Assembly: GCA_030762175.1 (NCBI GenBank)
Contig: CM060840.1
Coordinates: 44,606,001 to 44,670,000, forward strand
DNA length: 64,000 nucleotides
Direction: 5' to 3'
From: Metallyticus violacea
Taxonomy: Eukaryota > Arthropoda > Insecta > Mantodea > Metallyticidae
Shown here: positions 23,111 through 34,095 of the stretch, one piece after another
Position numbering within the stretch: the stretch's first letter is position 1
Layout of the letters: the number at the start of each line of letters is the position of its first letter
Notes under the pieces: model-generated
The model's input: the letters and a program-made list of their open reading frames with translations, nothing else
What the model was told of the DNA's origin: nothing
Database searches by the model: none
Translations under genes and position numbers: made by a program

Positions 23111-25439
23111 AATATGTTTTATATCTAACAATAGCATCGTCGTAGAGACAGCAAATGTGAAATATTAATCTAATATATATTTGAGAATTATATTCGTATG
23201 TAAGAGAGCTCTGTAATAACATTCAGAAACGTTTACGTTACGTTTTTACTACAATAACATTTAAATTAAATTTTAAAATCAATGAAATCTATGAAAATTT
23301 TGATTGTTTATTGTTGATTGCGCATATTTTCACAGTACATTATTGTTTTATTGAAACTACAAAACATACACAAATGTAACTGCACAATGTAACTCGAAAC
23401 TTTCCATTCTTTTTCTCTATTTTAGTGAATGTAAAGTTGATATCAAGGGCTCAGCTCATAAATATGGTTACATTTAAAAAGATTCAAAATACCCATATAA
23501 TATAGCTTTTACTATCAGTGGTCACATGTTTCATTTAATTAATATTGCACTATTAATTTTGTGATTTCATTTTTATAACAATAGTTATAAAAATGTGGTT
23601 TCTCTTGTAGGATACTTATAGATTGCAATAATTCTAATTTTGTGCTCTAATTTTGTACCAGTGCCATAACATATTTCATTAATTAATAAGACCATAATTT
23701 GCATTTTATATATATTTTTTAAAGTTACTGTAGTACTGAGCGAGAAATTCGCTAAGTTTACGCAGTTCCTGCGTGATGGATTTTTTTACTGTGCAGGAGA
23801 ATTATTCCAAAACTGCAGCACTCTTAAGTTGTTGCTAGCAGTAGTTTTTAGGATAGAGATTTATAAGGATAAATCGAAGAGCAAGGCATGTAAAAAGAAA
23901 TGGGAGCGGTCAGAGACACATTGGAGGCGCCAAGAATGAAATATACTATATTGTCGTCTGAACCGGAATAATAAGCATGCAAATGCAGGTTTCGTTTTCT
24001 TCTGGGGGAAAAAATGAGAACTAAAGACACTCGGTAGTGAAAGGAATATTTGATTGGTTTCTGACGCCCACTAACTGGCCTGTTTCACACCGATGACCTC
24101 TTCTGGCCTGCATTCAGGGTGGAGTCATTTCTCAGATGTGAGTCTCCTAAGGGCGGAATTCATCATTCCTTGGTGATAGTATGGGTAGTAACGATAAAAA
24201 TCTGCTTAAGAGTTGAAACACGGAATCTGCGCCACTGGTCTCTTTCGTTCTGTTAATGCAGGTTCGGTAAGAACATACTATAAGCGTAAAACAAGCACGT
24301 TTCTTCCATTACTGATATAAAAGTCTATTTTTCGTCTTTCTTAACAACTAAAACAATGAGTTTATTCTAGCAATGGTTTTAATTCACTCCTATACTTAAT
24401 TAATGACAATTAAAAGAAAATAAGTGCTCTTATTTAAGATAGAGAGCTTAGCTTGTTGTTAACTTTGGCAGCGAATGTAATACTCGTATATACAAGCTAC
24501 AGCTGTTTTTGAGTTAATTTTGTGGCACTCGTGAAAACTCTATTTCATACTTATGATATTTTTTTTTTTCAAATAAAGCATTGAGTTCAAGAATAACTCA
24601 TTAAAATTATCATATATATCCAGTGTAAAGAAAAGCATAATTTTAAAGGTCTGGTGGATTCTGTAGAAATGTCTAAATGTCCTTTTGCGATATGAAAAAA
24701 TGCATAAAAATAAAATGATGTGTAAATGAAAAATTTAGCTTTTAGTTGGAGAGAAGAAAATGTATAAAAGGTGCGACTATGAAACAAGATAACCTAAATG
24801 TTTGTGTATAAAAGGATTATATTGTTTTAATTGTTTTAAAATTGTCGATCTGCAGTACAGCAGGATTCCTAACTTGCGAAATTGTCAATATAGCAGTGTC
24901 AAGTCTAGGGAATCCCCCTAGGATAAAGGGGCTCAATGCCATACCTAGATGCTTAATATTTGTAGGGCGAGGTGTGTGATTGAAACAGAAAATTTGAGTA
25001 ATCGAATTCAAAAGATAAATGTCGTTATGAAAATATAATGGGCAGCATTAACTCAAGCATTTTTTGAGATAATATAAGGTATGCTTTCTTAACATTTAAT
25101 ACATTTAGAAGTATTAACTGGGAATCAGAATTAGTTACTGCGGCATAGAGGTCAGATCACAGCAAATAGCTAATATTAATGCCGTGCATACCATTATATA
25201 TGCAGAACTAGATAATATTGACCACACAGTAGCTAACCTTTGATCTCTAACACATCAAAGTCTAAAACAGAAGAAAGAGAAATATAAGGAGTCAATATTC
25301 AAACCCAAATGTGACTTTCAGTGCTGAATGATCTAAAAATACTGATTGTAGAATGCATGTACTGGATGTATTATGCAGTTGAACCTCTGGAGGCACTCAT
25401 TATGAGATCCACAAATGCTGTAATGTAATTACCAAATGC
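23111..25439. other. AT-rich intergenic DNA, no gene seen
   Basis: No repeat family or plausible frame recognised. The patch at 24050-24260 is GC-richer and contains GCGCCACTGG near 24229, similar to a hAT terminus, but no partner end was found. Confidence 0.5.
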
Positions 25440-25690
25440 AATTGAACATTATCTAATTCAGGCTAAGTTAACCTAACGTAGCGAGCTAAATTAACATAAC
25501 CTGGTGTTATATAGTTAGCCTAGCACAGTTTATGTGAACTGAAGTATCAAGATACCCTAAGATTAAATTAACCCAACCTAATATAACGAAGCTAAGCTAA
25601 CAATCTAGCCTCACATAAGAATCTAAATTTATCTAAACTAACATAAGGTAACAAAGTACGCTAACATAAACTTTTAGTGTTAGTACCATT
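25440..25690. repeat. Degenerate CCTAA/TAACC-rich stretch
   Basis: Words such as TTAACCTAACG, CATAACCTGG, AACCCAACCTAATATAACG and GCTAAGCTAAC recur over ~250 bases. The pattern resembles a decayed (TTAGG)n/(CCTAA)n tract, the arthropod telomere motif, but no two perfect units stand in tandem. Confidence 0.35.
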
Positions 25691-26585
25691 GCACTTGTTG
25701 CAATTAGCAGCATTAGAAGGTTACATTCGTAAACAGTGTGCGCGAAACAAAAAGCATATTGTTGCATAATAATATCAAATAAATATTAACTGCAGTATAT
25801 GCCCTTCAGTTATATTTGTAACCATGCAACAAAACACTCTCAATTAGCGAAGGAACTTTGTATAGTAAGTACATGTGCCAGCGAAGGAAAACAAGCTTGT
25901 TGGGCATTATCTCTGAAGTCAACATTTATTTTTGTAATATCTAGTATAAAATTTGACTTCTTATGTAGTGGTTTTGTTATTAGTTCAGTGTAACAACACA
26001 TTGATATACACGTATAACCGGTGTTACTGGTTAATTAAATTTTGCTTTACAAAATAATAAATTTCTTGCAGCAAAAGTAAAACAATTTTTGAATCGATGA
26101 TTAATTGGGCTTTCTTGTTGTTGATTAAGAGCAAAAACTTTGTTTCTGATTTCTGTTCTGCGATACTATAGGCCACATACAGTGAAGCCTACCCATTTCA
26201 GAAACTGAATATTCTGAAATTTCTACCATTTTGAAAAATGTAATTGGTACCGACGAAGGCACTTTTCTTGTGAGCGGTTTTTCCTCGAACTGTCAACCGC
26301 GGAAACAGAAACAGTCTACTATGGAAACAATATTCTTAAACGTGTATTTTGAAACAGCATATAGTTTCAACTAAACAAGTGTGATCACCGTTGTAAAAAG
26401 TGGGTTTCTTTCAACAATCTACGAGCTTACGTTGGGGTTTTTTGTTAATAGTTTTATTGCCCTATTGACTAGATTCACAAGGCAGTGACTAGAGTCACTG
26501 TGAATTTTGGTACATAACACTAACTAAGCAGAGCACAGATTCGTGATTTTTTTGATCAACAATGTAGCGTAAATATGTAGCACTG
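25691..26585. other. Intergenic DNA, no gene seen
   Basis: No recognisable motif; the small frame at 25799-25993 is likely chance. Confidence 0.5.
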
Positions 26586-26850
26586 TCGTTAAATGTCGGT
26601 CCTGGTGGTGTAGCGTTAACCATATTTGCCTTCAAACCCAAGGTCGCGGGTTCAAACCCGGCCAGGATCGATGGATTTTTTTGGGGCGTAAAAATCCTAA
26701 GTATGGCTTCCTTCGAAAGAGAAGTAAAGCTGTGGGTCCCGTGTCGTACATTTACGGCACGAAAAAGAACCTCAAGCCTAAAAGAAGAGGCCTCTGAACA
26801 AAATTTGTAGGCCGTTTCACGCCCTGAATTGAAAGGGAAGCTGATGACCT

Positions 26851-26894
<44 letters not shown>

Positions 26895-27123
26895 GTTGAT
26901 TTATTTATGGACGCTCTTTAACATTTCAGGTCATCAGCATCCCATTCAACTCAGGGCGTGAAACGGCCGACAAATTTTGCTTAGAGGTCTCTCTTTCAGG
27001 CTTGAGGTTCTTTTTCGTGCCGTAAATGTATGACACGGGACCCACGGCTTTACTTCCCTTCCGAAGGAAGCCATACTTAGGATTTTTACGCCCGAAAAAA
27101 TCCATCGGTCCTGGCCGGGTTCG
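26851..27123 (-). mobile_element. SINE-A copy nested in a SINE-A, 5' truncated at box B
   Basis: It is flanked by a perfect 13-bp TSD, AAGCTGATGACCT, at 26838-26850 and 27124-27136; this word belongs to the 3' end of the host SINE. Read on the minus strand, the insert starts within box B (CGAACCCGGCC), so the box A half of the head is missing, and it ends in a long (AAT)n tail, seen as (ATT)n at 26853-26894 on the plus strand. The host therefore inserted first and this copy second. Confidence 0.95.
26853..26894 (+). repeat. (ATT)n tract, the tail of the nested SINE
   Basis: Fourteen ATT units inside the TSD of the nested insertion, so the tract arose with or from its 3' tail. Confidence 0.9.
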
Positions 27124-27194
27124 AAGCTGATGACCTGAGATGTTAAACAGCGTCCTTAAATAAAACGAATCAAAAAAAAAAAACTCGTTAAATG

Positions 27195-27989
27195 ATAAGG
27201 TGAAAGTTACCGAGCTAAAGAAAAAGAGGAAACGAAGTGTAAGAGAAATGACATTAAGTTAAATTGTAGAAGAACTCAGGTGTACAACACTTTGAAAAAT
27301 AAATATCACATTATGAATGGATTACGGGAAATAATGACTACACGAAAAGAAAAGTAAAACAACAGACTAAGTAAATAAAAGAAACACTATGGAAATCGTT
27401 TATTCGTGCCCGTTCGAAGAACGTGTCTGTTTCCGGATCCCGAACTGGCGAAAAAACTAATTAAGCAAGAATTTAGGACTTCTAACGAATAACTAGAAAG
27501 CTTCAGAAACAGACACAAAATTGTCTGTTTGGGTATAAGCGAGTGATGAACAGATTACCTTGTTTTCAAGTGGCAAGAAAAACTAAAAATCTAATTGGAG
27601 GGATTTCAACCAAAATGTGTGTAAGATGAGGACGAGAGGGTTCATTTATAAGACACTACCAATAAAATCAATCTCATTTGTGCGCAGAAAAAAATTGTAG
27701 GTGACAAGATAAAGAAGGAACGCCGCTCTGTCTTTATTTTAAGACACCGCAGATGATGAAATGATTCATTTCAATTTAATTTCTTAATAATACCTAAACT
27801 TGTCAAGAATGTAAAAAAAGTGTACCAATGAACAAATTTCATTGTATCTTCAGTTCGCTCATGCAGCTTTCCAGATTTTCGAATATCTGTTTAAGAGAAT
27901 TAAGCAATTTCTTTACATTTTATTGCATTTCAAGCATTAAAAATGAAAATCATACCGGCCATGTATCGCAGTAAACATATTTGAAAGGG
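27195..27989. other. Intergenic DNA, no gene seen
   Basis: Nothing recognised. Confidence 0.5.
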
Positions 27990-28140
27990 AGACTTCACCG
28001 TCGTCGGGGTGTTCTATCGGGAAGCAATTATCCCTACCTCATTCCTTCCTCCCGAAGCGTCTTATTAGGGACATAAGCACAAATGGCCAGCTCTTGAGCA
28101 AGACTGAAGTGCAGAAATCCCTACCAAACCAATATTATCA
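27990..28140 (+). mobile_element. SINE-D fragment (3' part)
   Basis: It shares with the copies at 33180 and 59520 the string of words CCTACCTCATTCCTTCCTCC, then GGGACATAAGCACAAATGGC, then CTCTTGAGCAAGACTGAAG. The 5' half with the tRNA-like head is absent. The 72-aa minus-strand frame overlapping it is incidental. Confidence 0.6.
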
Positions 28141-30844
28141 CGCAAACAATTAATGATCTGAATATGTGTATAACCCAACCAAATGGGTTTCCTTTCATTA
28201 ATTTGCATGTGTTCATCAAACTCCCCGCCTTCTAATACCCGTAGGAAGGTTACACAAGCTGATAGTTCGCCTGAAGCTTGCAAAGCGATTGATGATCTCC
28301 CAGGAACAAATTAATGATTCATAAAGCAGGTGCAGCTTATCTTTATATCGAAACCTGTACCATAGGCTTTACTGTACTGTTTGTGCAATGATCATCGAAG
28401 GTTCAACGAATCCGCATGCCCTAAGAGAAATAGTTCCCAGTAACGGTAGTGCTGTGGCTGTGATCACGAAATGGACCTCTGCTCAAATGAGATGCACTAA
28501 TGAATATGTATTTCTATGTAATAGACTTCCTGAAAGCTTTCGAATAAGCAAATAGATATAATGAATATTCGCAAATTTCCTATCATCCTAAACGTACAAG
28601 ACATTTAAATATCTTACACGCTAGTTAATTTTCATTTCGTTTTCAGTCAAACAAGTTTAAAGAAGTCTTATGCTTCCAGAAAGTTTTAAAATTGTTTTAT
28701 AATTTTGTTATGTAATTCGAATCTGTCATTGGGTTTCATGTGGCGCTCGCTATCTACCATACATTTCAACCAGAAATGAGGGCTTCTAGAATGTCAGATC
28801 TGTAGCATCCCAAAAGAACTCGTATTTTTCGTATTTTATATTTTCCGTTTATTTATTTTTTATATATTCACCATTATTAAATGCAATGTTTAGAGAACTA
28901 AATGGTATGCGTGCATGCCTTTCTGTTCCCTCCCTTGTAAGCAGATCTTCATGGTTATTTCTTGCAGCCCAAGAAGCATTTTTAAAGGCATTATAAAGCC
29001 GGTTGGAAGAAATTTAGTTTTCAGTGTAAACGTATCAGCACACAAAGACATTTTTAAACAAAGATGATATTTTTGGGCTGGTTACAAATTTACATTTAAA
29101 AAGAAAGAAACAAAATAAATCATTAAAACATGATCATTTTAGCAAATTTACACAATTATCTTAAATGTTTTGCACATCAAAGTCTTGAGCATATAAACAT
29201 TTTATTATATGCATTTGGACGCACATAAATATAATAATCATTCTGGGAGAAAATTGCCTTTTTCCATCCACACTAACCATCTGAAACAGCGAAACTGAAC
29301 TAACGATGTACGCGATTGGGTCAGCACGAAATGCTTTCGGACAAAATAGATAAATCATCAAATGAAAGACAGCGGTTACAATGCTCAAAATTACCAATTT
29401 TAACAAAGAAGGTCTTGTGGTATTTTGTACTAATGGCGTGAACAGAGAAGTGAAAGTAGCTGTAGGGAAATTGACCTGTTCCCTGCCATTGTAAACTGAA
29501 GATAAACAATGCTTAGTATGGCGAATTTTCCGCAAATCTCCATATTTGGGAGAAACTAAGGGTTCCATCAATACAATCCACAAAATTACACTCGCCTGTT
29601 GTGGTAATTGAAAGCTCGGAATTGCACGCCATTATCTTGAGCTTGAGACCATAATTTCTTCGTCATCAAAACATTGCCGAGGTGTAACAGTTCCCAGCCA
29701 GAGGCTTGTGCTAAACAAAGTTTTCTCTTAAGCAGATGTCGTTAAAATTCAGTCCTGTTATAACATCCTTGAACAACATTAAAACAAGGCATTGTTCCAA
29801 CACTTGGGTTAGATATGTTAATGACGTAAAGACAGTAATAGTGTGACAATAACGTCTTCGTAGCATTTGCATATTGCCATCTAGTCTCTTGAGATATGAC
29901 TGGCGGGCAGTGTTGGATGTCAAATTGAGCGGTGCTCGTGGATTCTATGCGAATTGGGGGTGGGGAGTGCGGAAGAGGAAGAAGCCTCATCGCGGTAACT
30001 CGCGGTCATCTCTCTAACACGCTGGATATCGATAATAATCTCCGATAAGCTGTAGATACAGAATTCATTGTTCGTGCTATCGTTTTATGCCTCAGGATTG
30101 TAACAAACTACAAGCGATAATGTGCGCTTCCAGATTTCAAAAGTTGCTGGAGGAGCTTCTCAAACTAACTAACTAGGTAGGCGTTAAACCTTGTTCGCTT
30201 TTAGTTTGAACCCTGAGATTTGAGCATCTATACAGGAGGAAAAAACGGGTTCAATAGTAGAATGATAGAAAAGCAAGATTAGATTAGAATTAGAAGATTA
30301 GAATCTGCAGGATGTCTCTACAGAGAGCATTATATATTTACTATGTTTTGAAATCGTACGAGACCTGTTCAATAAAGAATGATTGTAATTTTTAAGGCAT
30401 AATTGCTCGGGATAAAATTTAACTTTACAATATTTTGTTAGCTTAATGCGTAATATACACTGTACTATGAAGCAGTAGATTCCCATCCCATGCAAACATG
30501 GGGGTAATCAGGATGATCATTAGAAGATTAAATTACTATCAAAATTAGAACGCACAACATTTAAACTAGAAGTGGGAAGACAGTATATTTCCAAATATCA
30601 TATATGTAGCCGTCAGAGTGGCAAAACAGAATCTTTTGTTACACGAGAAGGGCGGATGGAGGGTCATTAACGGCTCGATCCCTCGCAATAACCATGGTGA
30701 CCTTGAAACTAACTATGTACCGTTAGAGTCTTTTATGTAAGGCAAACAAAGGAACATCGACTATGCACCCCCTAGGAAAAATATATGACGCAAACTTCTT
30801 CGTAAACAGGAAACGAAAAACAAGTAACGGCACACACACACACA
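28141..30844. other. Intergenic DNA, no gene supported
   Basis: It includes the longest frame in the window (140 aa, minus strand, 29161-29583) and an overlapping 62-aa frame. The 140-aa peptide has no recognised domain and no support from context; it is listed under rejected. Other sequence is AT-rich with GC-richer patches at 29940-30130 and 30640-30720. Confidence 0.45.
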
Positions 30845-30868
30845 GCCTTCTGATTACAATCTATTGCG

Positions 30869-30906
<38 letters not shown>

Positions 30907-30974
30907 CGCAATAGATTGTAACACCCCCACCTCTAGCCAGAAAGAAGCGCGAAAAGTTTTACCAATCAGAAGGC
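30845..30974. repeat. Near-perfect palindrome centred on (TA)n
   Basis: The left arm (30845-30876) reads GCCTTCTGATTACAATC then TATTGCGTGAATATA. The right arm returns TATTCACGCAATAGATTGTA (30901-30920), and after a 43-base unpaired segment ACCAATCAGAAGGC (30961-30974) closes the outer end. The core is about 17 TA units (30871-30904). The inner 22-bp arms are perfect. The unpaired segment ACACCCCCACCTC... has no partner on the left. Confidence 0.9.
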
Positions 30975-31510
30975 TTCGTAACATAAATCGTAATGAACAG
31001 TCAATGAATAGTACAGTAGAATAATTAAAACAGTAGAAATAAGACTCAAGTGGCGTCATACGCACCGTCAGACTGTCGCCAAATAAAACTATCAGATAGA
31101 GCTGAATTCAAGGAGTCGTAGTCAGTAGCAGTTAGGGTTGCAATGTTAGTGTTGTCAGCAGTGGATAGTGGGAGGAAGCCAGTTCATTTGAAGGCAGATA
31201 AGTGAAAGTCCGATCTAGTTGAAGCTACGTTGCATTATGGAAACGCATCGGAAAGACACAATTATTGTACTTTATCATACTTTGACAAACTTTTCTCTGA
31301 GTGATTTTTGCACCATAACCAACAGTTAATTGAAACATGAATTACATACACTAGAAGTTCCTTACAGACAATTACCATAAACTAACTTTAATCCCTGAGT
31401 GTAAACGTGTACCAACAATAAAACTCTTGTGTGAAATAGACTCATTTTGTATCCACTCACGTGACTAAAACCTATTCAATTCCTCGACCCGAGAATTGTT
31501 TTACATTCCA
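30917..31510 (+). mobile_element. Possible LTR-type retroelement fragment
   Basis: The segment opens TGTAACACCCCC and contains a CCAAT word (30962-30966), an AGTCAGTAGCAGTTAG word near 31120, and AATAAA at 31417; a later end TTGTTTTACA (31501-31510) would give a TG...CA pair. A similar word order (CCAATCAGAGG, CAGCAGTCAGTTAG, AAATAAAAC, CTCATTTTGG) recurs at 42985-43540. No TSD, primer-binding site or gag/pol was identified, so this is only a suggestion. The frame at 31461-31724 (87 aa) is not recognised. Confidence 0.25.
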
Positions 31511-31883
31511 GTTAGAAGTCTTATATAGCGTAGCAGAAGAAGACAGAGACACCACAACGCAGTCTCATCTTCGAATCAGCGCGCGGAGAAGAGGATCGAG
31601 CGTTACATCAGGAAGACTTCCGCAGCCACCATACTACCTCAAACACGTCCAACCCAAAATTTTCCCGGACGAGTGTGAATTAGGTAAGCCAGAGAACAAT
31701 CCATCCCAAATATATATTAATTAATTACCTTTCATCCTCTCGTCCTCTCAATTAATTAATCACATCCTTATTTTCCGCCGCAACTAGTTTAATCGCTGTC
31801 ACTTTTGGTTCCTGCTTGTGAGGGAATAGTGTGGTGCTCAGAAATTCTGCTTTCGTCTGAAAAATTTTCAGCTGAGGCTTATG

Positions 31884-32168
31884 AATGAATCAATAGTGTT
31901 TTACGCCCGTTTTTGCTATAGAGGCACCATAGGCGATGGACACTGATGATACATGAGATGAAATTATATATAGGGAAAGGATTTATTTTTATGGAAGGAA
32001 TCGTTCCAGGCCTAAGTTTAGGGTACCTCCCCGGCATTTGCCATTTATGAGGACTAAGGAAAACCTGGAAAAAAAAACTCAGTCAGGAAGGACGGTCCTG
32101 GCGGTATTCGAACCCAGACCTTCCGCTCACGAGTCCGAGACTTAACGACCTCGGCCACCCGTGGCGGT
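31884..32168 (-). mobile_element. SINE-B copy with perfect 14-bp TSD
   Basis: The TSD AGCTGAGGCTTATG stands at 31870-31883 and 32169-32182. Read on the minus strand: the head CCGCCACGGGTGGCCGAGG, box B GGGTTCGAATACC, CCAGGACCGTCCTTCC, the T-rich linker and AGGTTTTCC follow. GGCCTGGAACG and CGGGCGTAAAACAC complete the body. The TSD marks a recent insertion. Confidence 0.95.
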
Positions 32169-32239
32169 AGCTGAGGCTTATGCTATGTTATAGGTTGTCT
32201 ATGGAGAATTTGTTCTTCCCTATAGCACCGCTCGAAGAT

Positions 32240-33065
32240 GATTTAAAATGCTTAAAAAGAAAAGGCAATCAATTTCAAAGGAAGGTGAACCCGAAGTTTC
32301 AGCTTATGCTCTAACGGAGGAAAACATCAGCACCGCTACTGTCATTGTGAGAGAGGATTGTTGAATAACATTAAAAACACTTTAAAAATGCTGAAGTTTT
32401 CTCTGGGTGCCACTCACACATTGGTAACTGAAAAGTTGAACATGCGATATATTTGTGCACGGTGGGTTTCAAAACTGCTTATTTCCGAACAAAATGACGT
32501 TTGCATGTAGTTGAAGACGATGTTACAGGAAGAGACAGAGTTTATTTCATAGGTAATCACTGCTGATGAAATTGGCTACATCATTTCGATTCTGAGAACA
32601 AACAGCAAAGCTCTGTGTGGCCACCAATACCCAAAATGCAAATGTAGTTGCTTCTTCTGGATAACTGGGCAATACTACAGAGATGTTCTGAAAACTCTGT
32701 AAAGCCAAATTACATGCGAAAGGTCACATGTACGTGTAACAAACTGAATGCTCAGCAAATCGTAAAAGTTGTTGACTTATAACATCTCACAAAAACCAAT
32801 TTCGAAGTGTGTCTTTCATCCCCTCCCACCTTTATAGTTTATTTTTAGCTCCGTTTTTTCCTTTTCCCCAAATTGAAGAGATGCCTTTATGGGATTCGTT
32901 TTCCACGACCAGAAGCAGTGGTGAAGGTTGCGGAGCCGATTCTGAAGGACCTGTCAAAGTGGTTTCGAGCGTGTGTTTGAAGATTGGCAGCAACATTGAG
33001 ACTGGTGCATTGTATCCAAAGGAACTACTTTGAGAAATATAATCCAAATTATGACGATGAGTAAA
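32240..33065 (+). pseudogene. Mariner transposase relic, plus strand
   Basis: Plus-strand pieces follow the mariner order. EENISTATVIVRED (near 32317-32360) fits the second N-terminal helix-turn-helix. MRYICARWVSKLLISE (32441-32488) matches the conserved M.KVCARWVP.LL linker. VITADEIGYIIS (32552-32587) corresponds to the first catalytic Asp block (ITADETW.HHF). Near the end, KDLSKWFRACV, DWCIVSKG and NYFEKYN (32949-33040) match the C-terminal W...W.KCI...G.YFE pattern. The middle with the second and third Asp is missing, and there are many stops and frameshifts. The minus-strand and plus-strand 71- and 74-aa frames here are shadows. The two halves could also be two different mariner copies lying side by side. 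Confidence 0.7.
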
Positions 33066-33179
33066 GGTATGTTGTCAAAAAAGCATGACAGTTCTACTTT
33101 GAACAGCCCCCGTGGTTTGACTCAAATTAATATTTGGTTTTTTTCATGGTAACCATTAGTTGCTTAAGCGAATGATGAG

Positions 33180-33590
33180 ATGGTTCTCTCCTTTCTGGAA
33201 TGAGCATTTCTATACGAAATTTCCTCATTTCAAACACTCTGTTGGTTCCATTATAGGATCGAAATTGCCAGGGCGGGGTGAGCTGGTGCGGTATGACCAT
33301 GGGTTGCTCTTTGTAAAGTTTTCTGCCCCAGAGTCTGAGGGGCTTGAAATCTTTGGAGAGAGGCCTCTTCAAGCATCGGGATGTATTATCTGGAATCAAT
33401 ATTAGCGACCCCTCGAAATCCGTACCTTACCGTCCGGTATCACCCTCACCTTATCCCTTCCTCCCGGAGCTACCCCCATAGAGGCGTAGGCACAAATAAT
33501 TCGGCAAGACTGATGTCCTGAAATACTCTCCTCTGATCCTAACAATCGAATCCAATCCAACAAAACGACTGATTATCGCTTGTAGAGTAA
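33180..33590 (+). mobile_element. SINE-D copy, 3' two-thirds
   Basis: It aligns by eye with the reverse of the 59520 copy along its length: TTTCAAACACTCTGTTGG, GAAATTGCCAGGGCGG, GTGCGGTATGACCATGG, GAGGGGCTTGAAATC, CCTCACCTTATCCC, GGCGTAGGCACAAAT, GGCAAGACTGATG, CTGATCCTAACAATCGAATC. The tRNA-like head is missing or beyond recognition. The two opposite frames of ~80-90 aa at 33127-33405 lie wholly inside it. Confidence 0.65.
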
Positions 33591-33780
33591 TGACAGCATG
33601 CAATGTAATGTTCAAATGTAAAATTGTTTCATATTCAAATGAGTGCAAGTTTTCTCATATTTGATATAATATATGTATTGTCAATAATGTACTGTTTCGT
33701 TGGTCTTATTCAACTTTGTAACGCAACAATTAGTCTGTAAACTTTCCTGAGAACGCACGGAACGAGAGATAACTTTTGTT

Positions 33781-33992
33781 ATTTGGTTTATATACGGACG
33801 CTCTTTAACATCTCAAGTTATGAGCGTCTCATTCAATTCAGGGAGTGAAACGCCGATAAACTTTGCTTAGAGGCCTCTTCTTTCAGGCTCAAGGTTCTTT
33901 ATTGTGTCGTAAATGTATGACACAGGACCCACGGCTTTACCTCCCTTTTTACGCCCGAAAAAATTCACCACCCTGGCCGAGATTAAACGCGC

Positions 33993-33995
<3 letters not shown>
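33781..33995 (-). mobile_element. SINE-A copy, truncated at the anticodon region
   Basis: Minus-strand copy with an internal deletion (the GGAAGCCATACTTAGGAT block is lost between ACCTCCC and TTTTTACGCCC). Its head stops at GCGCGAT, where the T-run of the neighbouring SINE-B begins. Confidence 0.8.
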
Positions 33996-34027
<32 letters not shown>

Positions 34028-34095
34028 GTGTTTAACGTTCGTTTTTACTACGAGGCTTCACAGGCGGTGGGCACTGATGGCACATGAGAATTAGG
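33996..34095 (-). mobile_element. SINE-B 3' fragment with long poly(A) tail
   Basis: A ~30-base T-run (33995-34024; the A-tail on the minus strand) is followed by ATAGTGTTTAACG, TTCGTTTTTACTACGAGG, ACAGGCGGTGGGCACTGATG and GCACATGAGAATT, the 3' third of SINE-B. It is truncated at its 5' end and abuts the SINE-A, so I infer it inserted into or next to it. Confidence 0.8.

Larger units (their letters stand above)
26596..27184 (+). mobile_element. SINE-A host copy, interrupted by a second SINE-A
   Basis: The host element starts GGTCCTGGTGGTGTAGCG at 26597 and runs to CTGATGACCT (26850). It resumes after the insertion at 27137 with GAGATGTTAAACAGCG and ends in an A-run at 27173-27183. Its own TSD is TCGTTAAATG at 26586-26595 and 27185-27194, a perfect 10-bp match. 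The full head, including acceptor-like GGTCCTGG/CCAGGATC, is present. The 119-aa minus-strand frame here is a translation of SINE sequence, not a gene. Confidence 0.95.

Noticed and set aside
24222..24240. hAT terminus from GCGCCACTGG
   Set aside because: No matching partner end or TSD was found nearby.
26495..26854. 119-aa minus-strand frame
   Set aside because: Almost entirely antisense SINE-A sequence. Similar frames at 13909-14106, 37729-37986 and 57697-57993 have the same cause.
29161..29583. The longest reading frame of the window (140 aa, minus strand)
   Set aside because: No domain or family recognised, no splice or promoter context, composition like the surrounding AT-rich DNA, and overlapping frames of similar quality on the same strand. 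A translated search with a hit, or RNA-seq, would be needed to revive it.
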